Below are positions 1-7,985 of a stretch of DNA of 41,467 nt, one piece after another. This DNA is from Bacteroidota bacterium (GTDB lineage Bacteria; Bacteroidota; Bacteroidia; AKYH767-A; OLB10). The first letter of the stretch is position 1; each line of letters opens with the position of its first letter. Where the stretch lies: NCBI GenBank assembly GCA_016717725.1, contig JADKFA010000026.1, forward strand, positions 1-41,467, given 5' to 3'. The notes under the pieces are model-generated. The model had not been told where the DNA came from and searched no databases. It worked only from the letters and a program-made list of their open reading frames with translations. Position numbers and translations under genes: made by a program.

Positions 1-982
1 TGTTAAATAATGTTTTCTTTCGATCACTCCAATTTTCTAATTCTTTGGTAATTGCCTCTAAGTTCACTACTTTCTTTTCAGAAATAATGATGTCAATCGA
101 TGATAATAGTTCTAAACCATAAGGAGAATAGAATCCTTTTAAGAATTTTTTTGTTTTCTCAACTATGGTTTTATACTGGTTGTGCTCGGCAAGATTTAAA
201 AAGTCATTGACGTCTTTTTCTCCATCTGGAATTAAACCTAACTCTTCAAATGGTTTTTTATCCATTGAGCTATAGCCCATAATATAGCTTCCATTCAAAT
301 AAAATAAAACATGCTTAACTTTTCCTGAGTACGGACCATAAAATTTAGGCTGGAACTCCAATTTGAAAATATCTTTCCCTCCAAAGCGTTGCAGGAAATA
401 AGCAATTTTTTCGGATGAAAACTCGGATACAAATTCGCCGTTGCGCACTAACTCATACAAAACGGCGAGCAACATGGCTCTTGCAGGTGTGAGTTTAACT
501 CTTTCTTTTTTCAATACTTCTTGAATGTCAGCATTGGGTTCGTAAATACGAATATCGCAATTTACATGGGTTAGTGCTCGTTCTAAAATTTGTTTCACTC
601 TACTCCAATCTAATCCTCCATTTCCAGAACCTAAGGGTGGAATGGCTATTGATTTAATATTTCTTTCCTTTATTACTTTTACTAATTCGTTTAATCCAGC
701 TTCTATATATTGATATTCAGATGGTAGTCTCCAATTAGTTTTCGTAGGAAAATTAATGATTATTTTTTTACCAATATAGAGAGCCTCTTCTTCGAAAACT
801 AAAAGTGAACCCACTTTTAACTCTTCGTTTTTACATGCTTCTGCATATACTTTAAAATTATTTGGAAAAATATTCTTGAATTGCAAAGCAATTCCTTTAC
901 CCATAACTCCTACTGTATTTACAGTATTCACTAATGCTTCTGCATCGCTCTCTAATAAATTGCCTATTTTATATTGGATCAT
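1..982 (-). CDS. darG: DarG antitoxin, macrodomain DNA ADP-ribosyl glycohydrolase (partial, runs off left edge)
   Basis: I translated this frame by hand from ATG at 982-980; it is open to position 1, giving 327 codons without the natural stop. The N-terminal ~155 residues are a macrodomain: NTVNTVGVMGKGIA near residue 20 is the ADP-ribose loop, TKTNWRLPS is the motif typical of DarG-like macrodomains, and IPPLGSGNGGLDW is the second phosphate loop. The remaining part matches the DarG C-terminal region that binds and inhibits the toxin. Family knowledge: DarG removes ADP-ribose from thymidines in DNA and so reverses DarT, acting in the cytoplasm. The start lies inside the end of darT (the restored darT frame stops at 969), so the two genes are translationally coupled. 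The visible part has no lesion, unlike its partner. Confidence 0.88.
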   Translation of the reverse strand, partial: MIQYKIGNLLESDAEALVNTVNTVGVMGKGIALQFKNIFPNNFKVYAEACKNEELKVGSLLVFEEEALYIGKKIIINFPTKTNWRLPSEYQYIEAGLNELVKVIKERNIKSIAIPPLGSGNGGLDWSRVKQILERALTHVNCDIRIYEPNADIQEVLKKERVKLTPARAMLLAVLYELVRNGEFVSEFSSEKIAYFLQRFGGKDIFKLEFQPKFYGPYSGKVKHVLFYLNGSYIMGYSSMDKKPFEELGLIPDGEKDVNDFLNLAEHNQYKTIVEKTKKFLKGFYSPYGLELLSSIDIIISEKKVVNLEAITKELENWSDRKKTLFN

Positions 983-1611
983 GCCTTAAAAGTAGTATTC
1001 GTGTTTTAGTCTGAACATTTTTCGGATTAGCACCAAAGTTAATTAATTTTTCTTGTGCTTGCGGATTAAATACAAAATAATCAAAATTAGTTGGTATAGG
1101 AATATCTCCCAGGACTAAAAAATTCTGCCTCTTTCCTGCGTTTTTTATCTAAATCATTTTCGTCTCTCCAATATTTATCATCAATTGCTTTCATGTCTAA
1201 AAGGGATTGAATATCTGTAATATTTTCGGGTATATACTGCGTGCTGAATCCATCTACAGCATGTCCATCTGTAAATACAAAATCTAATTGCAGATTCAGG
1301 ATGTCTTGAATGGAACAGCGACAATAAATTATATTTTCGGCAGGTGTAGGGGCCACCATATTATAACCATGTTGAACTACATAGAGCATAGGAGTCCGCA
1401 CACTGAAATAAAAAGGAATGTAGTCACCCAGCCGCTTTCCATTGTTAAGTATAAAATCATTACGAGTAGAAATCAAACTCTTGTCGCCAATCGGTACAAA
1501 GTTAGGATTGGCATTTGGAGAGGATAAATGAGTAATGCCATGTTGAAGAATATGTGGAATATTCTCAATATGCGTCATTCTGTACAAGTACATTTCATTT
1601 AAATCCAGCAT
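969..1611 (-). CDS. darT: DarT-type DNA ADP-ribosyltransferase toxin, frameshifted
   Basis: The uninterrupted frame from ATG 1611 encodes 174 residues and ends at 1087, but the last residues (FFSPGRYSYTN) are out of frame. Removing one base from the A6 run at 1117-1122 (T6 on the coding strand) restores AEFLVLGDIPIPTNF and continues to a TAA at 971-969, giving 213 aa, the usual DarT length. Visible DarT features are YRMTHIENIPHILQHGI at the N-terminus (start of the NAD-binding ART fold) and RRKEAEF near residue 160, which carries the family's catalytic glutamate. Family knowledge: DarT ADP-ribosylates thymidine bases in single-stranded DNA and blocks replication. The restored end overlaps the darG start by 14 bases. 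As written, the protein would lose about 45 C-terminal residues. The indel may be a homopolymer error or a real inactivation. Confidence 0.82.
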
Positions 1612-1615
1612 TACA

Positions 1616-1623
1616 CAAATTTA
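1616..1623 (-). promoter_or_regulatory. Putative -7 element of darT
   Basis: The minus strand reads TAAATTTG, matching the Bacteroidota consensus TAnnTTTG, only 4 bases before the darT ATG. If used, transcription would begin at or just after the start codon, giving a leaderless message. No clear -33 TTTG lies at the expected distance, so this is tentative. Confidence 0.3.
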
Positions 1624-1746
1624 CTTTTTTTTCAATTAAGTAGCAGTTTTACATTCGAGATAATTTTTGCGAAACGTACCACATTTCAGTACTTTCCGCA
1701 ATACTATTCTTAGTTGTTTATTGGGTTTATTGGGAAGAAAACTAAG

Positions 1747-1775
1747 CTTAGCATCAAAGTATACGACTTTGAGCT
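1747..1775. repeat. Stem-loop between darT and the enoyl-CoA hydratase gene
   Basis: TCAAAGT (1754-1760) and ACTTTGA (1766-1772) are perfect inverted arms around a 5-base loop, extended by AGC/GCT flanks. On the minus strand the stem is followed by a T-rich stretch, so it could end transcription of the paaZ/hydratase operon, whose last gene stops at 1836. The rest of 1612-1835 shows no gene. Confidence 0.4.
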
Positions 1776-1835
1776 TTGAACTGCCTGCAATAATCCAATA
1801 ACTAATCTCTAATCGCGAAGTCTCGTGACCAACAA

Positions 1836-2601
1836 CTACCTCGCCCCCTTCTTAAACCCCTCAATAGCCTTCCTCGTAAAATCCGATAAAACCAACCTCC
1901 CACTCATCCCCGCACGTTCTGCTAAAAGTACATCCCAATGCTCTGTCCCCAACCAAAATGCTTTTTTCAATAGCATCATGGCTTCTGGATTGCTTGCAGC
2001 GAGTGTGCTTGCTAATTTATCTACGGCTTGATCTAAGTTCTTCAAATGTTTCGTAGAGGTCGGTGTAAAGTCCTTTTTCCCTTGCCCACGATGCGTCTTT
2101 CCAAGCCGTAGCATCGATGCTGAGTTGGGTGAAAGCAGAGGTGCCCATCTTCCGCTCAACGGCCGGACCTACTACAAAAGGTCCAATGCCCACTGCGAGC
2201 TCGCTGAGTTTGATGGATGCGTTGTTGTGCGCAATGGTGTAATCTGCAGCGCTGGCGAGTCCTACTCCTCCGCCTACTGCCTTGCCTTGTACACGAGCAA
2301 TAACAAACTTAGGTGCCTTGCGAATGGCATTAATAACAGCTGCAAATCCACTGAAAAAGTAAGTTCCCGTTTCTAAATCGTTGATGGAAATTAATTCATC
2401 AAAAGAAGCTCCAGCACAAAAGGCTTTGTCACCTTCACTTTTCAAAACAATTACTTTGGCTGCTGCATTGTTTCCTGAATCAGTTATTGCAGCAGCCAAT
2501 TCACGTAATAAAGTTCCCGGTAGGGAATTGCTTTGTGGATGAGAAAATGTGATGGTGCAAATTCCGGCTGCGGTGGCTGTGTTTATTTTTCCTGTAGACA
2601 T
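1836..2601 (-). CDS. Enoyl-CoA hydratase/isomerase family protein, frameshifted
   Basis: The first frame runs from ATG 2601 to 2017 and a second frame carries the C-terminus to 1836. Removing one base in CTAAG at 2033-2037 (CTTAG on the coding strand) joins them as ...TFEEL-DQAVDKLASTL..., giving 254 aa, the normal crotonase length. FCAGASFDEL near residue 62 is the first oxyanion-hole segment and GKAVGGGVGLASAADY near residue 106 the second. The family hydrates or isomerises enoyl-CoA thioesters in the cytoplasm. The gene lies downstream of paaZ on the same strand, which suggests phenylacetyl-CoA degradation (PaaF/PaaG-like role), but the exact reaction cannot be read from sequence. The other paa genes are not in this window. 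The lesion may be a sequencing error. Confidence 0.78.
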
Positions 2602-2641
2602 AATTAAATTTATTCCGTTTTTGTATTATTTTAAATTCTCA

Positions 2642-2773
2642 TCCCGATAGCTATCGGGACTAAATTCTCATCCTGATGGGCCCCTGATCTCCACTCGATC
2701 CTCCCTCTCCCCTGAAGTACTTCGCTACGCTGCGACTTCAGGGCTTCCACTCTCCTCCCGATAGCTATCGGGA
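2642..2773. repeat. Palindrome cluster in the paaZ-hydratase spacer
   Basis: The 18-base perfect palindrome TCCCGATAGCTATCGGGA occurs twice (2642-2659 and 2756-2773). Between them CCCTGAAGT (2710-2718) and ACTTCAGGG (2735-2743) form another stem. A pyrimidine tract built on CTCCCAC follows to about 2818. The arrangement resembles the compound REP-like clusters common between genes in Bacteroidota and could tune expression of the downstream hydratase or stabilise the upstream message. Confidence 0.75.
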
Positions 2774-2825
2774 CTCCCATTCTCCTACTCTCCCACTCTC
2801 CCACTCACCCACTCTAACATGAACC

Positions 2826-4875
2826 TTAATCTTGATTCACCTTCCTCACCATAGTGAGAATAGTAGCTATCGCCACCGTCTCCCCCGTCTCATCATACAC
2901 ATCCACCAACCACTTCACAATGCCTTTCGCAATATCATCCTCAGTTTTCTTCTCTGTGTCTACTTTTTCTTTTACGGTTAATCTCACACCGATTGTCATT
3001 CCAGGATAAACAGGTTTAGTAAATCGGCATTCTTCTAATCCGTAATTCAACATCACCGGACCTTTTTTTGCATCGACAAATAATCCAGCTGCCTTGCTTA
3101 ATACAAAGTATCCATGTGCCACTCGTTGTGTGAAGATGGTTCCTTCTAAACTCGTTGAATCCATGTGCGCATAAAAATTATCGCCACTTACATTCGCAAA
3201 GTTTACTATGTCCGCTTCACTAACGCTATGCTTAGCCGTAATTAAGGTTTCGCCGATTTCAAGTTCTTCGAAATGTTTTTTGAAGGGATGAACATCTTTT
3301 TCAATTTGCTTGGCTCCGTTTTGGTAAACGCCTGTTATGGCTGTCACCATCGAAGGTGATCCTTGCAATGCCACTCGTTGTAAGTAATGGAAAATTCCGC
3401 GCTTTCCGCCCATCTCTTCTCCTCCTCCTGCTCTTCCAGGACCTCCATGCGTCAACATCGGCATGGGTGATCCATGACCTGTGCTTTCTTTAGCGCATTC
3501 GTTGTTCAATACTAAAATTCGTCCATGCATACTTGCTGCACCTAAAACATATTCACGTGCTACTTTGGCATCGGCAGTAATGATGCTGCACACCAAGGAG
3601 CCTAATCCCATTTTAGCAAGTTCTACAGCTTCTTCAGTTGATTTATAAGGCATCAAGGTAGATACAGGTCCAAACGCTTCTACCGAGTGACAATCGGTGT
3701 ATTTAAAGGGATCTTTATTCAACATCAAGATCGGTGAAAAGAAAGCTCCACGCTCCGTGTCTTGTCCTTTCATTTCAAATTTATCGAGTGATCCATAAAC
3801 AATTTCTTGTTGCTTGGAAAGTTGTTCTACTTTTTCGCGCACTTCTTTCACTTGATCTTTTGATGCTAAGTGGTCCCATGCGTACACCTTCTACATTGGG
3901 ATCGCCCATCACAGTACTTGCCAATCGTTTTCCCAATGCAATTTGTACATCTTCCATTCTGTTTTCAGGAACCATGATGCGTCGCACGGCAGTACATTTT
4001 TGTCCAGCCTTCACAGTAATTTCTCTTTGTACTTCCTTGATGAAAATTTCAAACTCGGGCATCTCTGGAGTAACATCTTTTCCTAATACCATGCAATTTA
4101 ACGAATCCGCTTCCAAATTAAATGGGACGGATTCGCTGATGATACGTGGATGTGCTTTAAACATTTTTCCCGTGCTTGCCGATCCAGTAAACGTCACCAC
4201 ATCTTGAGAAGTGACATGATCTAATATACCATTCGCAGAGCCACAAATTAATTGCAGACTCCCTTCAGGTAAAATTTTGGATGAAATAATTTCGCGTACT
4301 ACCGCTTCCGTTAGGAAACAAGTTACCGTTGCAGGCTTTACCACAGCAGGAACACCCGCCATGAGATTCACTGCTATTTTTTCGAGCATTCCCCATACTG
4401 GAAAATTAAAAGCGTTGATGTGTATAGCAACCCCCTCTTTAGGAACACAAATATGATGTCCCATAAATGTTCCGTTTTTCCCTAAGCTTACAGGATCGCC
4501 TTCAAGGCAAAATGTTTCATTCGGAAATTGTCGACGCAAACTGCTATTGGCAAATAAATTTCCGATACCGCCTTCAATGTCGATCCATGAATCGATGCGT
4601 GTTGCACCTGTTGCCCATGAAATTTTATAAAATGCTTCTTTCTTTTCCATGAGATGTAAGGCCAATGCCTTCAACATTCTTCCGCGTTCGTGAAAAGTCA
4701 TTTTTCTTAATACGGAACCTCCAGTAGTTCTACCATAATCGAGCATCCTTCCAAAGTCGAGCCCTTTACTACTTGCCGATGCAATTTCTGTCCCGTTTAT
4801 GGCATTGTACAAAACTTGTCCGTTCTCGGAACCTGCTACCCATTGTCCGCAATAATAATTCTGAAGTTGTTTCAT
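2826..4875 (-). CDS. paaZ: PaaZ: oxepin-CoA hydrolase / 3-oxo-5,6-dehydrosuberyl-CoA semialdehyde dehydrogenase, frameshifted
   Basis: Two frames (4875-3781 and 3887-2826) form one protein of 682 aa, almost exactly the 681 aa of E. coli PaaZ, once one base is removed at about 3866-3871 (...VRMGPL-ASKDQVKEV...). The N-terminal two thirds are an aldehyde dehydrogenase: NAFNFPVWG, TFTGSASTGK, LEADSLN (general base Glu) and GQKCTAVRR (catalytic Cys). The C-terminal third is a MaoC-like hot-dog hydratase with FANVSGDNFYAHMD and QRVAHGYFVLSKAAG. Family knowledge: the enzyme opens the oxepin-CoA ring and oxidises the resulting aldehyde in aerobic phenylacetate catabolism. It is followed by an enoyl-CoA hydratase gene. 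Frameshifts in both genes suggest either sequence error or loss of the pathway. Confidence 0.87.
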
Positions 4876-4894
4876 CTCTAATTTTTAGTCGTTA

Positions 4895-4902
4895 CAAAAA
4901 TA
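4895..4902 (-). promoter_or_regulatory. Putative -7 element of paaZ
   Basis: The minus strand reads TATTTTTG, matching TAnnTTTG, 19 bases ahead of the paaZ ATG. A TTTG lies 15 bases further upstream (4918-4921), shorter than the preferred 19-21 spacing, so the -33 part is doubtful. Confidence 0.4.
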
Positions 4903-5143
4903 GTTTATTCCATCTATCAAAAACCGTCTTCTTGTTCTTTGGTTACTTTATACTTTTTTGGGTAGATGGGCGTATCGACTACTAATTGAGGATTGTGAAT
5001 CAAGGGGTTAATTGATAAGGAAAAATTTTCAGCCTAATTTTTATAAGTTTCAGAAGGAATTTTAAACATTTCATCTGAATGAGATTCGATTAAGCATTAC
5101 TCTTCCTTTATTTTGCAAGTTGGAGCCGAGGAAGGAAAAATTG

Positions 5144-6313
5144 ATGAACATAAAAGAGCATGTTGAGTTAAATCCAGACGAAATAATTGGAAGTAGTTAT
5201 TGGTCTGGATTTGTTATTGGCTGCAAAGATCTTTTTAAGTCAAAAGTAAATACCTTTAGTCCCTCACTTTCTATGAAGGAAACTAGATTAATTTTATCGA
5301 ATAAGTTACGCGACGGTTGGTTGCTACTGATGGGAATTCCAGTAGTGGCTTTTATTTTAACTTTTTTATTTTATTCAGATGAATGGTTAACTTATGGAAA
5401 TAGTTTCGCTTATTGTTATTTTACCAAGCTGACTACTACCACTATTATTTGGTACATCAATCGCGAAGTATTATTGTATTTCCGTCGACGTTTTCCATCA
5501 ATAGAAAATATTGCCAAGCGTATTTTTTTACAATTAAGTACGAGTATTGTTGTTACTACACTTATTTCACTTGCGACTACACAACTCTATGCGCTAACAA
5601 ATTATTGGAATCGCCCTATTACGTGGCAGGATACGATTTATAATTTAGTACTCTCCTATTTATTCGTTTTTATTGTTTCTGGTATTTATGAAACGGTTTA
5701 TTATTTTGCCCATTGGCGGTTGAGTGTGAAGGAAGCTGAAGAATTGAAAAAAGCAAATTTACAGAGTCAATTTGAGTCCTTGAAGAGCCAGGTGAGCCCA
5801 CACTTTTTGTTTAACTCATTAAATACATTGTCTTCACTGATTGATGAAAATCCAGACATGGCAGTGAAGTTCGTAAATCAATTATCTAAAGTTTATCGCT
5901 ACTTATTGCAAAGCAACGAAAAGGAATTGACTTCCTTGAAAGATGAAATTGATTTTTTGGATTCGTATATCTTCCTCTTAAAAACCCGATTTGGTGAAGG
6001 ATTTACCGTGAAGATGCAGATCACCGATGAAATGCTCACCACCTTAATTCCTCCGCTTACCTTGCAAATATTAGTGGAGAATGCTGTAAAGCACAATGTC
6101 GTTTCCATCCATAAACCGTTAAATATTACCATCGCCTCTCTAGAATATGGTACTATTTCAGTAGTAAATAACTTACAGAAGAAAACCATCAATGTCGCTT
6201 CTACAGGAATGGGATTAGCCAATATTGTTGCGAAGTATCGACTTCTCAACAAGCCATCCATCCGAATTGAAGAAGGTCAAAGTGAATTTTCGGTTACCTT
6301 ACCCATAATATAA
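5144..6313 (+). CDS. LytS/YehU-type sensor histidine kinase
   Basis: 389 aa. I chose ATG 5144 over the upstream TTG 5120 because AGGAAGGA at 5129-5136 is a well-placed ribosome site. Four hydrophobic segments (about residues 58-82, 86-112, 128-150, 165-190) form a membrane sensor region. SQVSPHFLFNSLNTLSSLI carries the phospho-accepting His (about residue 220) of the His_kinase (PF06580) family, followed by the ATPase motifs LQILVENAVKHN and STGMGLANI. It sits 6 bases ahead of its LytTR regulator, a typical pair. Such systems usually control cell-surface or metabolic genes; the signal is not deducible here. No lesions. Confidence 0.9.
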   Translation: MNIKEHVELNPDEIIGSSYWSGFVIGCKDLFKSKVNTFSPSLSMKETRLILSNKLRDGWLLLMGIPVVAFILTFLFYSDEWLTYGNSFAYCYFTKLTTTTIIWYINREVLLYFRRRFPSIENIAKRIFLQLSTSIVVTTLISLATTQLYALTNYWNRPITWQDTIYNLVLSYLFVFIVSGIYETVYYFAHWRLSVKEAEELKKANLQSQFESLKSQVSPHFLFNSLNTLSSLIDENPDMAVKFVNQLSKVYRYLLQSNEKELTSLKDEIDFLDSYIFLLKTRFGEGFTVKMQITDEMLTTLIPPLTLQILVENAVKHNVVSIHKPLNITIASLEYGTISVVNNLQKKTINVASTGMGLANIVAKYRLLNKPSIRIEEGQSEFSVTLPII

Positions 6314-6319
6314 ATTACC

Positions 6320-7087
6320 ATGAGAGTACTCATTATTGAAGATGAAAGTTTAGCAGCAAAGCGCATCATGAAAATGGTGAATGAACAAGAACCCGATTTT
6401 ATCATTGAGGGAGTGATGGACAGCATCGAAGCGTCGGTTGCTTGGTTAAAAGCCAATCCACATCCTGATTTAATTTTGATGGATATTGAATTAGCCGACG
6501 GACAAAGCTTCGAAATTTTTAACCAGGTGGATGTCACGAGTACCATCATCTTCACCACGGCTTACGATGAGTTTGCCATTCGTGCATTTAAGGTGAATAG
6601 CATCGATTATCTCCTCAAGCCTATCGACGCCGACGAGCTAAAAAGAAGTTTTGAAAAGTTCAAGGAGCTACATAAGTCGTCAATCACTTCACCCAAGTTA
6701 GATTTGGACATGATTGTAACTGCTCTCAGAGGAAAGGAGCAAGTTTACAAACAACGTTTTCTTGTTAAGCAAGGGCAACGTTTAATTCCTATCGATATGC
6801 ACGAAATTGCATTTTTCTACACTGAAGATAAAGTGAGCTTCATCAAAACTTTTGGTGAGCAACGTTATATCGTCGATCATTCGCTAGATGAATTGGAATT
6901 ACTGTTGGATCCTAATTCTTTTTTCAGAGCAAATCGCCAATACATTGTAAGCCCGAAGTGCTTGGATGGAATTCATTCGCATTTTAATGGCAAGCTTAAA
7001 ATTAACATGAAACCCAATAACAATGACGAGGTATTTGTGAGTCGCGAAAAAGCAGCGGATTTTAAAAAGTGGCTCGGGGAATTGTAA
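6320..7087 (+). CDS. LytTR-family response regulator
   Basis: 255 aa. The receiver domain spans residues 1-120 with acidic pocket EDE (7-9), phospho-acceptor Asp55 in LILMDIEL, the switch threonines in TTAY, and Lys100 in YLLKPID. The C-terminal ~100 residues are a LytTR DNA-binding domain (FLVKQGQRLIPIDMHEIAFF, then FFRANRQYIVSPKCL). It is phosphorylated by the kinase encoded just upstream and binds DNA as a transcription factor. All catalytic residues are present. Confidence 0.93.
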   Translation: MRVLIIEDESLAAKRIMKMVNEQEPDFIIEGVMDSIEASVAWLKANPHPDLILMDIELADGQSFEIFNQVDVTSTIIFTTAYDEFAIRAFKVNSIDYLLKPIDADELKRSFEKFKELHKSSITSPKLDLDMIVTALRGKEQVYKQRFLVKQGQRLIPIDMHEIAFFYTEDKVSFIKTFGEQRYIVDHSLDELELLLDPNSFFRANRQYIVSPKCLDGIHSHFNGKLKINMKPNNNDEVFVSREKAADFKKWLGEL

Positions 7088-7161
7088 TTTGTTCTTCGCG
7101 TTAAATTGTTTGATGAAATGTGATTTCGCAATGAACTATAATTTTGTTGCATCATGTTTAA

Positions 7162-7298
7162 GCCTCTCCAGGGAGGGGCTCTCTAAATAAAATTATATGT
7201 TAATAATTTTAGATTCTATTTTGGATTCTTTCACTTTATTCGCGCTATTAAATTAATTTAACTTTGCCCCTCTCCTCTGGAGAGGGGTTGAGAGGCTA
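7162..7298. repeat. Inverted pair of GC-rich hairpins (MITE-like unit)
   Basis: The left arm AGCCTCTCCAGGGAGGGGC starts near 7161. The right arm (7266-7298) contains CCCCTCTCC-TCT-GGAGAGGGG and then TTGAGAGGCT, the reverse complement of the left end. Each arm folds alone, and the pair brackets about 85 bases of AT-rich DNA. It lies just after the response regulator and could act as its transcription end. I recognise the motif as common between Bacteroidota genes, from memory only. Confidence 0.65.
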
Positions 7299-7407
7299 GA
7301 ATTTTGGGTGAATTGATGTTTATTTTTTATTCTAAAAATCTTCTAATACAAGCTTCCATGAAGCTAATAATTTATAGCCAGTTGCGAGGCATTGCGATTG
7401 GATTTTT

Positions 7408-7490
7408 TTTATCGAAATGGAAATCCCGTAGGGATGACATTATTATAGAAAAGAAATAGCACGCTATCTCCCATAACCCCGACGGGGTGA
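7408..7490. repeat. Two CCCGnnGGG-TGACAT hairpin repeats
   Basis: CCCGTAGGGATGACAT (around 7424-7440) and CCCCGACGGGGTGACAT (around 7477-7493) are two diverged copies in direct orientation about 50 bases apart. Each starts with a small GC palindrome. Short non-coding repeat; no reading frame. Confidence 0.6.
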
Positions 7491-7579
7491 CATAAATAAT
7501 TTGATTTGTGTTTAAATTTATTTTTTCATTTCAAAAATAAATGCGTTCGGGAAAAATGCTGAATGGTTCGCAGCAAATC

Positions 7580-7700
7580 ATTTCACCCATTCAGGGTTCT
7601 ATTTTTTTATTGTATTAAATTTCTGTAATAATTTCACCCTTTCAGGGTTCTGTTTTTTATTATATTTAATTTCTATAATCATTTCACCCTTCCAGGGTTT
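7580..7700 (+). repeat. Three direct repeats, period about 50 bases
   Basis: ATTTCACCC(A/T)TTCAGGGTT occurs at 7580, 7631 and 7681 (third copy TTCCAGGG). The core ACCCT-TTC-AGGGT is a small stem-loop. The AT-rich stretches between copies resemble each other, so this is a tandem array of one ~50-bp unit rather than repeat plus unique spacer. Confidence 0.75.
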
Positions 7701-7740
7701 GATTTTGAAATAAGTACAATGATTAGTTGTTGGTTAAATT

Positions 7741-7800
7741 CTCTTATGAACTCTCCGTGTTCCTCCGTGACACCTCTGTGCCTCCGTGGTTAAAGATAAA
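7741..7800 (+). repeat. CTCCGTG-type dispersed repeat
   Basis: Imperfect internal repetition of CTCCGTG / CTCTGTG ending in GTGGTTAAAG. The motif recurs between genes in many Bacteroidota genomes in my recollection; its function is unknown. With the neighbouring entries it accounts for most of the gene-free stretch 7088-7979. Confidence 0.5.
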
Positions 7801-7918
7801 CTCTATTGGAATCAAAAATTTAGATTGGAAATATAAATTTCTTTAAGAATGCAGCTAGGAGAATTGTAGTTTTTACTATGATTTTTTAACATACGAGGCA
7901 CTTGAGTTCACTAAAGTA

Positions 7919-7985
7919 CACTAGAGAAATTTTATTTTGTTAAAGCCCCTCTAGTGTCCTATTGTGTCCTCTTGTTTCTCTAGTG
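7919..7985. repeat. Inverted repeat CACTAGAGAAA / TTTCTCTAGTG
   Basis: Perfect 11-base arms at 7919-7929 and 7975-7985 enclose 45 bases that also hold CTCTAGTGTCC. The right arm contains the CTA that is the TAG stop (7982-7980) of the minus-strand membrane protein, so the repeat forms the end of that gene. Confidence 0.7.

Noticed and set aside
2125..2376. Plus-strand frames inside the hydratase, paaZ, panB and other genes
   Set aside because: They lie opposite well-supported genes, with no family resemblance or start signals of their own.
7580..7700. Possible CRISPR array
   Set aside because: Only three copies, intervening sequences are similar to each other, and no cas genes are near.
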